Positions 25,122 to 33,263 of a stretch of 52,547 nt of DNA are shown in pieces. The notes below the pieces were generated by a model. The model saw only the letters and a program-made list of their open reading frames with translations. It was not told the DNA's origin and did not search any database. The first letter of the stretch is position 1; each line of letters opens with the position of its first letter. The DNA lies in NCBI GenBank assembly GCA_023381535.1, contig JAMCSN010000250.1, forward strand, positions 1 through 52,547, written 5' to 3'. The translations under genes and the position numbers were made by a program. This DNA comes from Bacteroidota bacterium (lineage in GTDB: Bacteria > Bacteroidota > Ignavibacteria > Ignavibacteriales > Melioribacteraceae).

Positions 25122-26321
25122 TCATTTCCGGTTATTCTTAATGAGGACAATTCGAATCAGAGGAATGGTCAAGAAGAGCATTCCCGATAAGACGAAAGGG
25201 ATTTCCAGACCGAGAAATGATACCGAATAGCCAACTGCAATTCCGCCTATCAGGTTTCCCAAAGTCGAAGCGCTGAACCCGATTCCAAATACACCGGCTT
25301 TTCTGTTTTCATAAACGTTGTTGCTGATTAACGTGTTGATGGAAGGCAAAATCAATCCGATGACAAAACCGCAGATAGCCAGAATAACCGCAACTGTAAA
25401 AAGGGAATTGAAAACCGGAACCAGCAAAAAACAAATTGCGGTTATTACGGACATGGAAACTATAAGATTCGTCACATCAATTTTTTTTGTGATCTTACCA
25501 AGCCATGCAGAAGAAATCGCTGCCGTTGCGCCAAAGATTGTAAAGAAAGTTCCCGCGATTGCAGATGAGTTATGCGGTGAGTGCGCAAGCGAATCAATAA
25601 ACAGCGCGAACGTTGGTCTTAGTAATGTAACTCCTACGGAATAAATGAATAGAAAAAGGACTGACGAGATTAAAAAATTGTTCATTCGAATATATTTTAG
25701 ATTTTTGATCCAGGTGAAGTATTCATGAGTTTCCTTTACAAATTCTTTCTCTTCGACAAAGAAAAGAATAACAAAACCGCCAAGGGTTACCAAGAAAGCG
25801 ACGATAAAAAAAACAGATTGGTAACCGACAAAGTATGCGAGCAATCCGCCGAAAACCGGGCCGACAACATTGCCTGCCGCGCTTGATGACTGCAAGATTC
25901 CCAATGCATAAGAAGTTTTTTCTTTTGGTGTGTTCGCTGCAACCAATGAAACAGACGCAGGGTAAAATCCGCCGAATGCTTCTTGCAACGACGCGAAGAC
26001 CAATAACATCGGAAGTGAATTTGCCATTCCCATAAGAAAATGTGCAGCAGCAAAACCGAATGCGGCAAACAAAGTGATTCTTTTTCTTCCGTATTTATCG
26101 CCGTAACTGCCCCAGAGCGGCGTAACAAAAAAAGAAATTATAAATGGTGATGAATAAATCCAGCCGGACCAAATTGCAGTATCCCCGAACGAGGTTTTCC
26201 CCAATTCCTTGATAAATAACGGCAAGTAAGGCAGTAAACTTCGTGTAGCAGCGCGGTAAAGAAATTGGCTTATACTTAATCCAATCAGATTTTTCTGCCA
26301 GAGTTCGAGTTCTTTAAACAT
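25122..26321 (-). CDS. Major facilitator superfamily transporter, drug:H+ antiporter type
   Basis: A 399-residue 12-helix transporter. Motif A between helices 2 and 3 reads GSYGDKYGRKR, and the helix 5 antiporter motif is approximated by ALGILQSSSAAGNVVGPVFG. This resembles MdtG/TetA-like exporters. It is divergent from the first molybdenum hydroxylase operon, sharing a 133-base intergenic region with a palindrome at 26378-26399. Whether it exports drugs or a purine-related compound cannot be judged from sequence alone. Confidence 0.88.
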   Translation of the reverse strand: MFKELELWQKNLIGLSISQFLYRAATRSLLPYLPLFIKELGKTSFGDTAIWSGWIYSSPFIISFFVTPLWGSYGDKYGRKRITLFAAFGFAAAHFLMGMANSLPMLLVFASLQEAFGGFYPASVSLVAANTPKEKTSYALGILQSSSAAGNVVGPVFGGLLAYFVGYQSVFFIVAFLVTLGGFVILFFVEEKEFVKETHEYFTWIKNLKYIRMNNFLISSVLFLFIYSVGVTLLRPTFALFIDSLAHSPHNSSAIAGTFFTIFGATAAISSAWLGKITKKIDVTNLIVSMSVITAICFLLVPVFNSLFTVAVILAICGFVIGLILPSINTLISNNVYENRKAGVFGIGFSASTLGNLIGGIAVGYSVSFLGLEIPFVLSGMLFLTIPLIRIVLIKNNRK

Positions 26322-26377
26322 AATTCTTCTTTGATTTCCGTGTGGTAAAATATTAATTTTTTGTTGGATGAAATAGA

Positions 26378-26399
26378 ATTAAAGTCGCTGCGACTTAAT
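26378..26399. promoter_or_regulatory. Palindrome in divergent MFS/molybdenum hydroxylase intergenic region
   Basis: AAGTCGC (26382-26388) pairs perfectly with GCGACTT (26390-26396) around one base, with near-symmetric ATTA/TAAT flanks. It lies about 55 bases upstream of the hydroxylase start and 60 from the transporter start, where an operator for both would be expected. A dispersed repeat is the alternative. Confidence 0.4.
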
Positions 26400-26454
26400 A
26401 TAGATTGCTGTACAAAGATAGTTCTAATGTTTTAGTGAAACGATAAGAGTGTTC

Positions 26455-27873
26455 ATGATCAAATTCATCCTTAATGATCAGCTCGTAGAAACGAGTGTGC
26501 TGCCTACAACAGTTCTGTTGGATTTTATCCGCAAAGAAAAAAAACTAACCGCGACAAAAGAAGGCTGTCGCGAAGGCGACTGCGGTGCATGTACGGTTTT
26601 GGTCGGCGAGGTAGCCGGCAATCGGGTGAAATATAAGTCTGTTAATTCATGCTTGATGCCGATTGGCGATGCTAATGCTAAACATATTGTAACAGTTGAA
26701 GGAATCAATAATGAATTGCTGACTCCGGTTCAAGAAGGAATGGTGGAAGAAGGCGGAACTCAATGCGGTTTCTGCACGCCGGGTTTTGTTGTTTCTATGA
26801 CTGGATATTTTTTGAATCATGATAAGTTTGAGATTGACGGAGCGGTTGATTCTATTGGCGGAAACATCTGCCGGTGTACCGGGTATGCCGGTATAAAACG
26901 CGCTCTTGAAAAAGCCAACGTCGCATTTTCCGGTAACGGCACCCAAGCTAAAACACATCTTGAAAAACTGATCTCAAAAGAATTTGTTCCTAAGTATTTT
27001 CGAGATATTCCGAAAAGGTTAAAACAAATCCCAACGAAACCGACCAAAGCAAAATCAAAAGTTGTTATCTCCGGCGGTACGGATTTGTACGTTCAAAAAT
27101 GGGAGGATTTAGTCCGTTCAAATGCCGACTTTATTTCTGCCGATGAAAAGCTGAAAGGAATTATTAAGGCTAAAAATAGAATTAGAATCGGCGGCGCTGT
27201 CACAATAGAAGAAATCAAAAATTCGGATCTACTGCAAAAAATCTTTCCGCATTGGAATGAGTATTTTAATCTTTTCGGTTCAATGCCTATCCGAAACCGC
27301 GCAACCGTGGGCGGCAACATCGTTAACGCATCCCCGATAGCCGACACGGTTAACATTCTATTGGCGCTCGATGCTGTGGTGCATTTGAGAAACGGCAAAA
27401 AGAATCGGGAAGTTGCTCTGAAGAATTTTTATAAAGGTTACAAAACTCTCAACAAGAAGCCGGATGAGATTATTGAAGCGGTAAGTTTCAAAGTGCCGCC
27501 TAAAAATTTCTTTTTTAATTTCGAAAAAATTTCCAAACGCACTTTTTTAGATATAGCCAGCGTGAATTCTTCCATTTATCTGGAACTTGAAAAGGGAAAA
27601 ATTTCTGTTGTTCACATTTCCGCCGGAGGTGTAGCGCCAATTCCTTTGTATCTCGCAAAGGCGTGCAAATTCTTGAAGTCAAAATCCGTTGATACAAAAA
27701 CGGTTCTTATAGCTGCATCAATCGCCCAAACGGAAATTTCGCCAATCAACGATGCACGCGGTTCTGCAGAGTACAAGCGTCTGCTGCTGCGTCAATTGAT
27801 ATACGCACATTTTGTAAAATTGTTTCCGGAACAGATTGAGCTGCCTGTTCCCAATTCAAACGGGAGAAATTGA
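26455..27873 (+). CDS. Molybdenum hydroxylase (xanthine dehydrogenase-like) FeS-FAD subunit
   Basis: A 472-residue electron-transfer subunit of an XDH-family enzyme. Residues 1-80 form a plant-type [2Fe-2S] domain (EGCREGDCGACTVLV with a later Cys). Residues 80-160 form the helical [2Fe-2S] domain (QCGFCTPGF and ICRCTGY). From about residue 200 comes the FAD-binding domain (VISGGTDLY and SMPIRNRATVGGNIVNASP). The FeS and FAD parts are fused as in XdhA of Rhodobacter-type enzymes, unlike the three-subunit enzyme at 33.3-37.0 kb. ATG 26455 is chosen over GTG 26449. Its stop nearly touches the Mo subunit start. Confidence 0.93.
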   Translation: MIKFILNDQLVETSVLPTTVLLDFIRKEKKLTATKEGCREGDCGACTVLVGEVAGNRVKYKSVNSCLMPIGDANAKHIVTVEGINNELLTPVQEGMVEEGGTQCGFCTPGFVVSMTGYFLNHDKFEIDGAVDSIGGNICRCTGYAGIKRALEKANVAFSGNGTQAKTHLEKLISKEFVPKYFRDIPKRLKQIPTKPTKAKSKVVISGGTDLYVQKWEDLVRSNADFISADEKLKGIIKAKNRIRIGGAVTIEEIKNSDLLQKIFPHWNEYFNLFGSMPIRNRATVGGNIVNASPIADTVNILLALDAVVHLRNGKKNREVALKNFYKGYKTLNKKPDEIIEAVSFKVPPKNFFFNFEKISKRTFLDIASVNSSIYLELEKGKISVVHISAGGVAPIPLYLAKACKFLKSKSVDTKTVLIAASIAQTEISPINDARGSAEYKRLLLRQLIYAHFVKLFPEQIELPVPNSNGRN

Positions 27874-27874
27874 T

Positions 27875-30127
27875 TTGAGCAATACCGATTCCATACGGCA
27901 TGTTCGCGGCGAGTCGTTATTTATTGACGACGTTGCCCTACCCGAAGGAGTGTTGTACGGATACGTATATTATTCTCCGATTGCGCATGGGAAAATTCAA
28001 AAGATAGATTTTTCAAGTGCGTTCAAGTCAGAAGGCGTGAGAGGAATTTTTACCGCAAAAGATATTCCCGGTGAAAATCAGATTGGCGGAATAGTACCGG
28101 ACGAAAATCTTTTTGCCGAGGATACAGTTCATTTCATCGGTCATCCCATTGCCTTAGTTGTTGCTGATTCGTTTATTCATGCACACGATGCGGTTAAGAA
28201 AATAAAAGGTGAATTCAAAAAGCTCCCGGCAACTTTTGATCCCAGACAAGCTGCGAAGAAAAACGAACTGATCATTCCGCCGAGAACTTTTGAAATCGGA
28301 AATGTTGACCGGGCATGGGGCAATTGCGATTACATTGTTGAGGATACAGTGGAAAGCGGCGGACAAGAACATTTGTATCTTGAAACTCAAGGTTCGGTTG
28401 CAATTCCAATTGAAGGCGGCGGAATAAAAATTATTTCTGCGACTCAAGGTCCAACTGCAGTTCAGCGAACTGCTGCGCGCGTGCTTGCACTACCTATGCA
28501 TAAAGTTGAAGTCGATGTTGCACGTCTCGGCGGCGGCTTCGGAGGAAAGGAAGATCAAGCCACACCTTGGGCGGTGATGGCGGCGCTTGCAGTTTATAAA
28601 TTAAATATTGCCGTCAAGTTGGTTCTACCTCGTCAAGAAGATATTAGAATGACAGGCAAGCGGCATCCTTACTCATCTGATTTCAAAATTGGTTTGAATA
28701 AGGAAGGAAAAATTTTAGCATACCAGGCAACGTTCTATCAAAACGCAGGCGCTGCGGCAGATCTTTCGCCGGCTATTTTGGATAGAACACTTTTCCATTG
28801 CACGAATTCTTATTTCGTACCGAATGTTAGAGCAACCGCATTGAGCTGCCGAACGAATCTTCCGCCGTTTACTGCGTTTAGAGGTTTCGGGGGGCCGCAA
28901 GGTATGTTTGTAATTGAATCTGCTATCTATAAAGCTGCACAAGTAATGGGAATTGATCCATCGGTTATTCAGAAGAAAAATTTGCTTAGCGAAGGAAATG
29001 AATTTCCGTACGGGCAAAGAGTTGTTCAACCTCATGCAGAAAAGTGTTTTTACGAAATAGAAACACGATTCAGCAAAAACGAAATCTATAAGAGAGTGAA
29101 AGAATTTAATTCCAACAGCAAGCTGGTCAAAAAAGGTGTTGCGGTTATGCCGGTTTGTTTCGGAATTTCATTCACAACAACTTTTCTTAATCAAGCATCC
29201 GCACTTGTTCACATCTATACGGATGGAAGCGTAACTATCAGCACAGCCGCTGTTGAAATGGGGCAAGGTGTGAACGCCAAACTGCGAATCATTGCGGCGA
29301 AGTCGCTTTCAATCAGCGAGAAGAGAATCAAGATTGATTCGACAAACACTTCGAGAATTTCCAACACATCGCCAACAGCAGCCAGTAAAGGAGCCGATCT
29401 GAACGGCTTTGCAATAATCGATGCGTGTAAAATTTTAACAGAACGTTTGCGTCACGTTGCTGCTGAAGAATTGAAAGCAGGCACTTCTTCACAAATCGAA
29501 ATTAAGGATGAAGTTATTTACAATAACGGCGGGAAGACCGATCTTACGTTTGATCAATTGATTCAGATTGCGTACAGAAACAGAATCAGCTTAACGGCTC
29601 AAGCACATCATTCAACGCCGGACATTTACTTCGACACAAAAACCAATAAAGGAAAGCCTTTCGCGTATCATGTTTACGGCACTGCAATTATTGAGGTAAC
29701 ATTGGATTGTTTGCGCGGCACATATCAATTCGATTCGGTAAAAGTTGTTCATGATTTCGGCGGATCGATTGACAAAGTGGTGGATCTCGGACAAACGGAA
29801 GGCGGAATCGCTCAAGGAATCGGATGGATGACGATGGAAGAATTAATCTGGAACAACGAGGGCAAACTTCTAACTGACGCACTTTCCACATACAAAGTTC
29901 CGGACATTCATTTTGTGCCAAAAGAAATTAAAGTTCAATTTTTGGAAAACGCACCGAATCCATTTGGACCATTAAATTCAAAAGCAGTTGGCGAACCGCC
30001 GTTCATGTACGGTATCGGCGCTTACTTTGCGTTGTTGAATGCGATGCGTGCATTCAAGCCGGATTTGGAAATAAAATTTTCCGCACCGCTCACACCGGAA
30101 AAAGTTTTATTGAATTTGTATTCTTAA
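27875..30127 (+). CDS. Xanthine dehydrogenase-like molybdopterin-binding subunit (enzyme 1)
   Basis: A 750-residue XdhB-type catalytic subunit. Residues that contact purine in bovine xanthine oxidoreductase have clear counterparts: GGGFGGKEDQ (Glu802), AFRGFGGPQG (Arg880) and VGEPPF (catalytic Glu1261). This enzyme therefore probably hydroxylates hypoxanthine/xanthine-like purines. A TTG at 27875, preceded by GGGAGA at 27862-27867, gives MSNTDSIRHVRGE as the natural N terminus; an upstream TTG at 27836 inside the previous gene is unlikely. With the FeS-FAD subunit it should form a cytoplasmic heterotetramer. The substrate is inferred from residue conservation. Confidence 0.92.
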   Translation: MSNTDSIRHVRGESLFIDDVALPEGVLYGYVYYSPIAHGKIQKIDFSSAFKSEGVRGIFTAKDIPGENQIGGIVPDENLFAEDTVHFIGHPIALVVADSFIHAHDAVKKIKGEFKKLPATFDPRQAAKKNELIIPPRTFEIGNVDRAWGNCDYIVEDTVESGGQEHLYLETQGSVAIPIEGGGIKIISATQGPTAVQRTAARVLALPMHKVEVDVARLGGGFGGKEDQATPWAVMAALAVYKLNIAVKLVLPRQEDIRMTGKRHPYSSDFKIGLNKEGKILAYQATFYQNAGAAADLSPAILDRTLFHCTNSYFVPNVRATALSCRTNLPPFTAFRGFGGPQGMFVIESAIYKAAQVMGIDPSVIQKKNLLSEGNEFPYGQRVVQPHAEKCFYEIETRFSKNEIYKRVKEFNSNSKLVKKGVAVMPVCFGISFTTTFLNQASALVHIYTDGSVTISTAAVEMGQGVNAKLRIIAAKSLSISEKRIKIDSTNTSRISNTSPTAASKGADLNGFAIIDACKILTERLRHVAAEELKAGTSSQIEIKDEVIYNNGGKTDLTFDQLIQIAYRNRISLTAQAHHSTPDIYFDTKTNKGKPFAYHVYGTAIIEVTLDCLRGTYQFDSVKVVHDFGGSIDKVVDLGQTEGGIAQGIGWMTMEELIWNNEGKLLTDALSTYKVPDIHFVPKEIKVQFLENAPNPFGPLNSKAVGEPPFMYGIGAYFALLNAMRAFKPDLEIKFSAPLTPEKVLLNLYS

Positions 30128-30132
30128 CGTTA

Positions 30133-30325
30133 GGATGGGTCTCCGCCTAAGTGCGGCGGATAAATGTGACCCATCCGAAAAAAATATTTTTTTGTATTGT
30201 AAAGAAGGGTCTAAGACCCTTTCAAAAATAGGAAATCTGGAAACGGTCACTCGCCTCGGCAAGCAGACTCGCTACGCGAGCGAAGCGGGAGGCGAGACGG
30301 GAAGCGGGCAGACCGTTCCCTACTA
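30133..30325. repeat. Cluster of three palindromic elements including GC-rich copy B
   Basis: The gap between the enzyme-1 Mo subunit and the PLP enzyme is almost filled by inverted repeats. First is GGATGGGTC (30133-30141) with GACCCATCC (30168-30176), enclosing TCCGCC/GGCGGA. Second is AAGGGTC/GACCCTT (30205-30221). Third is GC-rich copy B (30239-30319): outer GGAAACGGTC/GACCGTTCC, middle CTCGCCTC/GAGGCGAG (30250-30257 and 30289-30296), and inner CTCGC/GCGAG (30268-30280). A 63-codon ORF running through it is a by-product and not called. Confidence 0.75.
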
Positions 30326-30342
30326 AACTAAAAGGAAATTTT

Positions 30343-31812
30343 ATGCATAACTGGTCATGGGAAATTGAGAACGAAGACTATCTAAACAAAACGATAGAAC
30401 GATGTAAGAAACAAAAAATTGTACTTCCAAAATTCAATCAGTTGAAAAATCCGGAGACCATCCCGCAGTCGATCCAAAAGAAATTGGAGAAAGTTGGACT
30501 TGAAGATGTAAACCCTCTCAACTTGTTCAGAATAAATTGGCGGAATGATATTAAGACGGGACGGATTGGCGGGATAAACTTTGTAGAAATTCCGAAAGAG
30601 ATAACCGGAGTTAAAGCAAGAATAATTGGTTTGGTTGGGAAATTTTTTCCGACCGGTGCGCATAAAGTCGGTGCCACTTACGGATGTTTGGCGCCGTATC
30701 TCGTTACTGGAAGATTCAATCCGGAATATCATAAGGCTGTTTGGCCGTCCACGGGAAATTTTTGCAGAGGTGGTGCGTTTAATTCGGCATTGCTGTCGGT
30801 TCATGCAGTTGCAATTCTTCCTGAAGAAATGAGCAAAGAAAGATTTGATTGGCTGAAAGAAATTGGTGCCGAGATTTACGCAACGCCCGGCTGTGAAAGC
30901 AACGTAAAAGAAATTTATGATAAATGTCACGAGCTGGTAAAAAAGAGCGATGAATATTTGATCTTCAACCAGTTCGAACAGTTCGGAAATTCCGTTTGGC
31001 ATTACGAAATAACCGGATCGACAATCGAAACACTTTTCAACCAAATCAAAAAAGACGGCGAGCACGTCAGCGGATACGTAAGTGCAACCGGTTCTGCCGG
31101 AACAATTGCAGCGGGAGATTATCTGCGTGAAGTTTATCCTCACGTTAAAGTGGTTGCAACGGAAGCTTTGCAATGCCCAACTTTACTGATGAACGGTTAC
31201 GGTGCTCACAGGATTGAAGGAATCGGCGATAAACACATTCCGTGGATTCACAATGTAAAAAACACAGACGCCGTTTGTGCTATTGATGATGAAGACCCGT
31301 TACGCGTTTTAAGATTGTTCAATGAAAAAGCCGGAAAGAAATGGCTATCGAGAAGCGGTGTAAGCAAAAGTACTATTTCAAAATTATCGTGGCTGGGAAT
31401 TTCTTCCATCGGCAATTTGCTTAGCGCGGTTAAACTTGCAAAGTATTATGAGATGAACGAGAACGATGTAATCTTCACAGTCTTCACCGATTCAAAAGAA
31501 CTTTATAATTCGCGGTTGAAAGAGATGAACGAAACATGGGGAAAATATTCCGAACAGAAAGCAGAAGTTGATTGGACTTCGGTAGTGAAGAAACAAGGAA
31601 TAGATTACTTCGATGAGTTGAGCTACTACGACAAGAAACGAATTCACAACCTGAAATATTTTACTTGGGTTGAGCAGCAGGGCAAAACGGTTGAAGAACT
31701 GAATGCTCAGTGGTATGATGAAAATTATTGGAAGGAAAGATTGACCATAGCGCCAAAGTGGGATGCTCTTATTGATGAATTCAATAATAAAGTTGGATTG
31801 AAAACCAGCTAA
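30343..31812 (+). CDS. Fold-type II PLP-dependent lyase/synthase in purine cluster
   Basis: A 489-residue cysteine synthase/threonine dehydratase-fold enzyme. The probable PLP lysine is in FPTGAHKVGATYG, the substrate/phosphate segment is WPSTGNFCRGGAFNSA, and the glycine-rich PLP phosphate loop is SATGSAGTIAAGD. The GN-x-x-RG pattern also occurs in 2,3-diaminopropionate ammonia-lyase (YgeX, DGNHGRG). Otherwise it looks distinct from YgeX, with a longer C-terminal extension of about 100 residues. It lies between the first Mo hydroxylase and ssnA, so it may carry out the ammonia-releasing beta-elimination of the pathway. AAAGGAA precedes the ATG. The reaction is inferred from context. Confidence 0.75.
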   Translation: MHNWSWEIENEDYLNKTIERCKKQKIVLPKFNQLKNPETIPQSIQKKLEKVGLEDVNPLNLFRINWRNDIKTGRIGGINFVEIPKEITGVKARIIGLVGKFFPTGAHKVGATYGCLAPYLVTGRFNPEYHKAVWPSTGNFCRGGAFNSALLSVHAVAILPEEMSKERFDWLKEIGAEIYATPGCESNVKEIYDKCHELVKKSDEYLIFNQFEQFGNSVWHYEITGSTIETLFNQIKKDGEHVSGYVSATGSAGTIAAGDYLREVYPHVKVVATEALQCPTLLMNGYGAHRIEGIGDKHIPWIHNVKNTDAVCAIDDEDPLRVLRLFNEKAGKKWLSRSGVSKSTISKLSWLGISSIGNLLSAVKLAKYYEMNENDVIFTVFTDSKELYNSRLKEMNETWGKYSEQKAEVDWTSVVKKQGIDYFDELSYYDKKRIHNLKYFTWVEQQGKTVEELNAQWYDENYWKERLTIAPKWDALIDEFNNKVGLKTS

Positions 31813-31843
31813 AATTATTTCTCCGAGAAAGGAATTGGAAACG

Positions 31844-33175
31844 ATGAAAAAGACAACAACAATTGAGAATGCTTGGATTTGCACGATAGTGGGGAGTGAT
31901 GTTCTGCCGTTATTTGGAGACTTGATTATTTCAGATGGCTGCATTTCAAAAATCCGGCCGAAGAATTTCCAAACCTTTTTGAAAAACCCGAATCGCGTGA
32001 ACAAAAATTCATACAACGCATTCGGCAAAGTTTTAACGGTGCCGCTTGTCAACTTTCATGATCATATCTATTCGCGTCTCGCAAAAGGGTTACCGCTCAA
32101 AGGCAAGTTCGATAATTTTCACAATGTTCTAAAAAATCTTTGGTGGAAGCTTGACCGTGCGCTCGATGCGGAGATGATCAAAGCATCTGCACAAATGGCG
32201 GCGCTGGAATCGATCCGCAACGGTGTTACCTACATTTTTGATCATCATTCATCACAAGACCAGATCAAAGGAAGTTTAAGAATCATTCAAAATGTTTTGT
32301 ATGAGTTTGGAATTCGCGGTGTTCTTTGTTTTGAATGCACGGATAGAAACGGTCTCGATAAAGCGATGGAAGGGTTGGAGGAGAATAAGAACTTCCACAC
32401 TTCGCAACTTGACGGAGATTACCGCGCAATGCTCGGTCTTCACGCTTCGTTTACATTGTCCGATGATGTTTTAGCCGAAGCGCACAAGATTCAGAAAAAG
32501 TTTGATCTTGGAATTCACATTCACGTTGCGGAAGATGAAATTGATAACAAACTTAGTATTGAATATACCGGTAAATCACCGATCAAACGGCTAACAAAAT
32601 ATAAGCTGCTTAATTCAAAAAGTATTTTGGTACACGGCGTACATTTGAAGGAAAAAGATTTTGTAACGATCAGCAATCATGAAAGTGCGCTTGCATTCTG
32701 TCCTGATTCCAATTTAAATAATTCGGTCGGACTGCCGCAGTTCGGCAGAATTCCCAAAAGCATTCCGTTTCTTGTGGGAACCGATGGTATGCATTCCAAC
32801 ATTGCTCGCTCGCTGAAACAAATTTATTTACTGTCGCGCCATCAAGGAAACAGTTCTGATGTTTCTACCGCCCTGGTAAAGAAAATTTATTTTGATCAGC
32901 TTGCATTCGCTAAGAAATATTTTTTGGATTTCCCTACTCTGAACGAAGACGACAGAGCGGATCTGATCATTTGGAATTATACACCGCCGACCCCGATGAA
33001 CAAGGAAAATTTCTGGGGGCATTATATTTATGGTATGTTGGAATATCCGGTTGAAACGGTTCTGCAAAACGGTGAATACCTGATGAAAGACTTTCAATTG
33101 CTTAACACCGACGAAAGTAATATTAAGAATGAGATTTATGTCCAAGGCGAACGGCTTTTTAATAAACTAAAATGA
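31844..33175 (+). CDS. ssnA: SsnA-like amidohydrolase (aminohydrolase of purine cluster)
   Basis: A 443-residue metal-dependent hydrolase of the chlorohydrolase/guanine deaminase-like group, best matching SsnA. The metal ligands visible are FHDHIYS (HxH), HIHVAEDE, NHESALAFCPDSN and the Asp in LVGTDGMHSN. SsnA is encoded in E. coli and clostridial clusters with Mo hydroxylases, and recent work links the set to anaerobic urate/purine breakdown. The start at ATG 31844 is preferred; a TTG at 31835 is a weaker option. It sits 31 bases after the PLP enzyme in the same direction. The exact substrate, a cyclic amidine or purine ring intermediate, is unknown. Confidence 0.82.
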   Translation: MKKTTTIENAWICTIVGSDVLPLFGDLIISDGCISKIRPKNFQTFLKNPNRVNKNSYNAFGKVLTVPLVNFHDHIYSRLAKGLPLKGKFDNFHNVLKNLWWKLDRALDAEMIKASAQMAALESIRNGVTYIFDHHSSQDQIKGSLRIIQNVLYEFGIRGVLCFECTDRNGLDKAMEGLEENKNFHTSQLDGDYRAMLGLHASFTLSDDVLAEAHKIQKKFDLGIHIHVAEDEIDNKLSIEYTGKSPIKRLTKYKLLNSKSILVHGVHLKEKDFVTISNHESALAFCPDSNLNNSVGLPQFGRIPKSIPFLVGTDGMHSNIARSLKQIYLLSRHQGNSSDVSTALVKKIYFDQLAFAKKYFLDFPTLNEDDRADLIIWNYTPPTPMNKENFWGHYIYGMLEYPVETVLQNGEYLMKDFQLLNTDESNIKNEIYVQGERLFNKLK

Positions 33176-33178
33176 TTA

Positions 33179-33251
33179 TGTCATTCTGAAAAATCTCAAA
33201 ATCATAGATGAGAGATTTTTCGCAAAGACTTTGTCTGTTCTCAGAATGACA
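33179..33251. repeat. Intergenic palindromic element of the CATTCTGA family
   Basis: Perfect 11-base terminal inverted repeats TGTCATTCTGA (33179-33189) and TCAGAATGACA (33241-33251) enclose a second stem AAAAATCTC/GAGATTTTT (33189-33197 and 33212-33220). It lies between ssnA and the second Mo subunit. A sister copy is inside the coding region at 46501-46589. Confidence 0.85.
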
Positions 33252-33263
33252 GGATGAGAATTA

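Noticed and set aside
30205..30222. Hairpin AAGGGTC/GACCCTT as a Rho-independent terminator
   Set aside because: Only three T follow before C and A bases, and it is one of several stacked repeats; operon continuity to the PLP gene remains possible.
30135..30326. A 63-codon open frame after the Mo subunit
   Set aside because: It runs entirely through three palindromic repeats, has no ribosome-binding site and encodes no recognisable domain.
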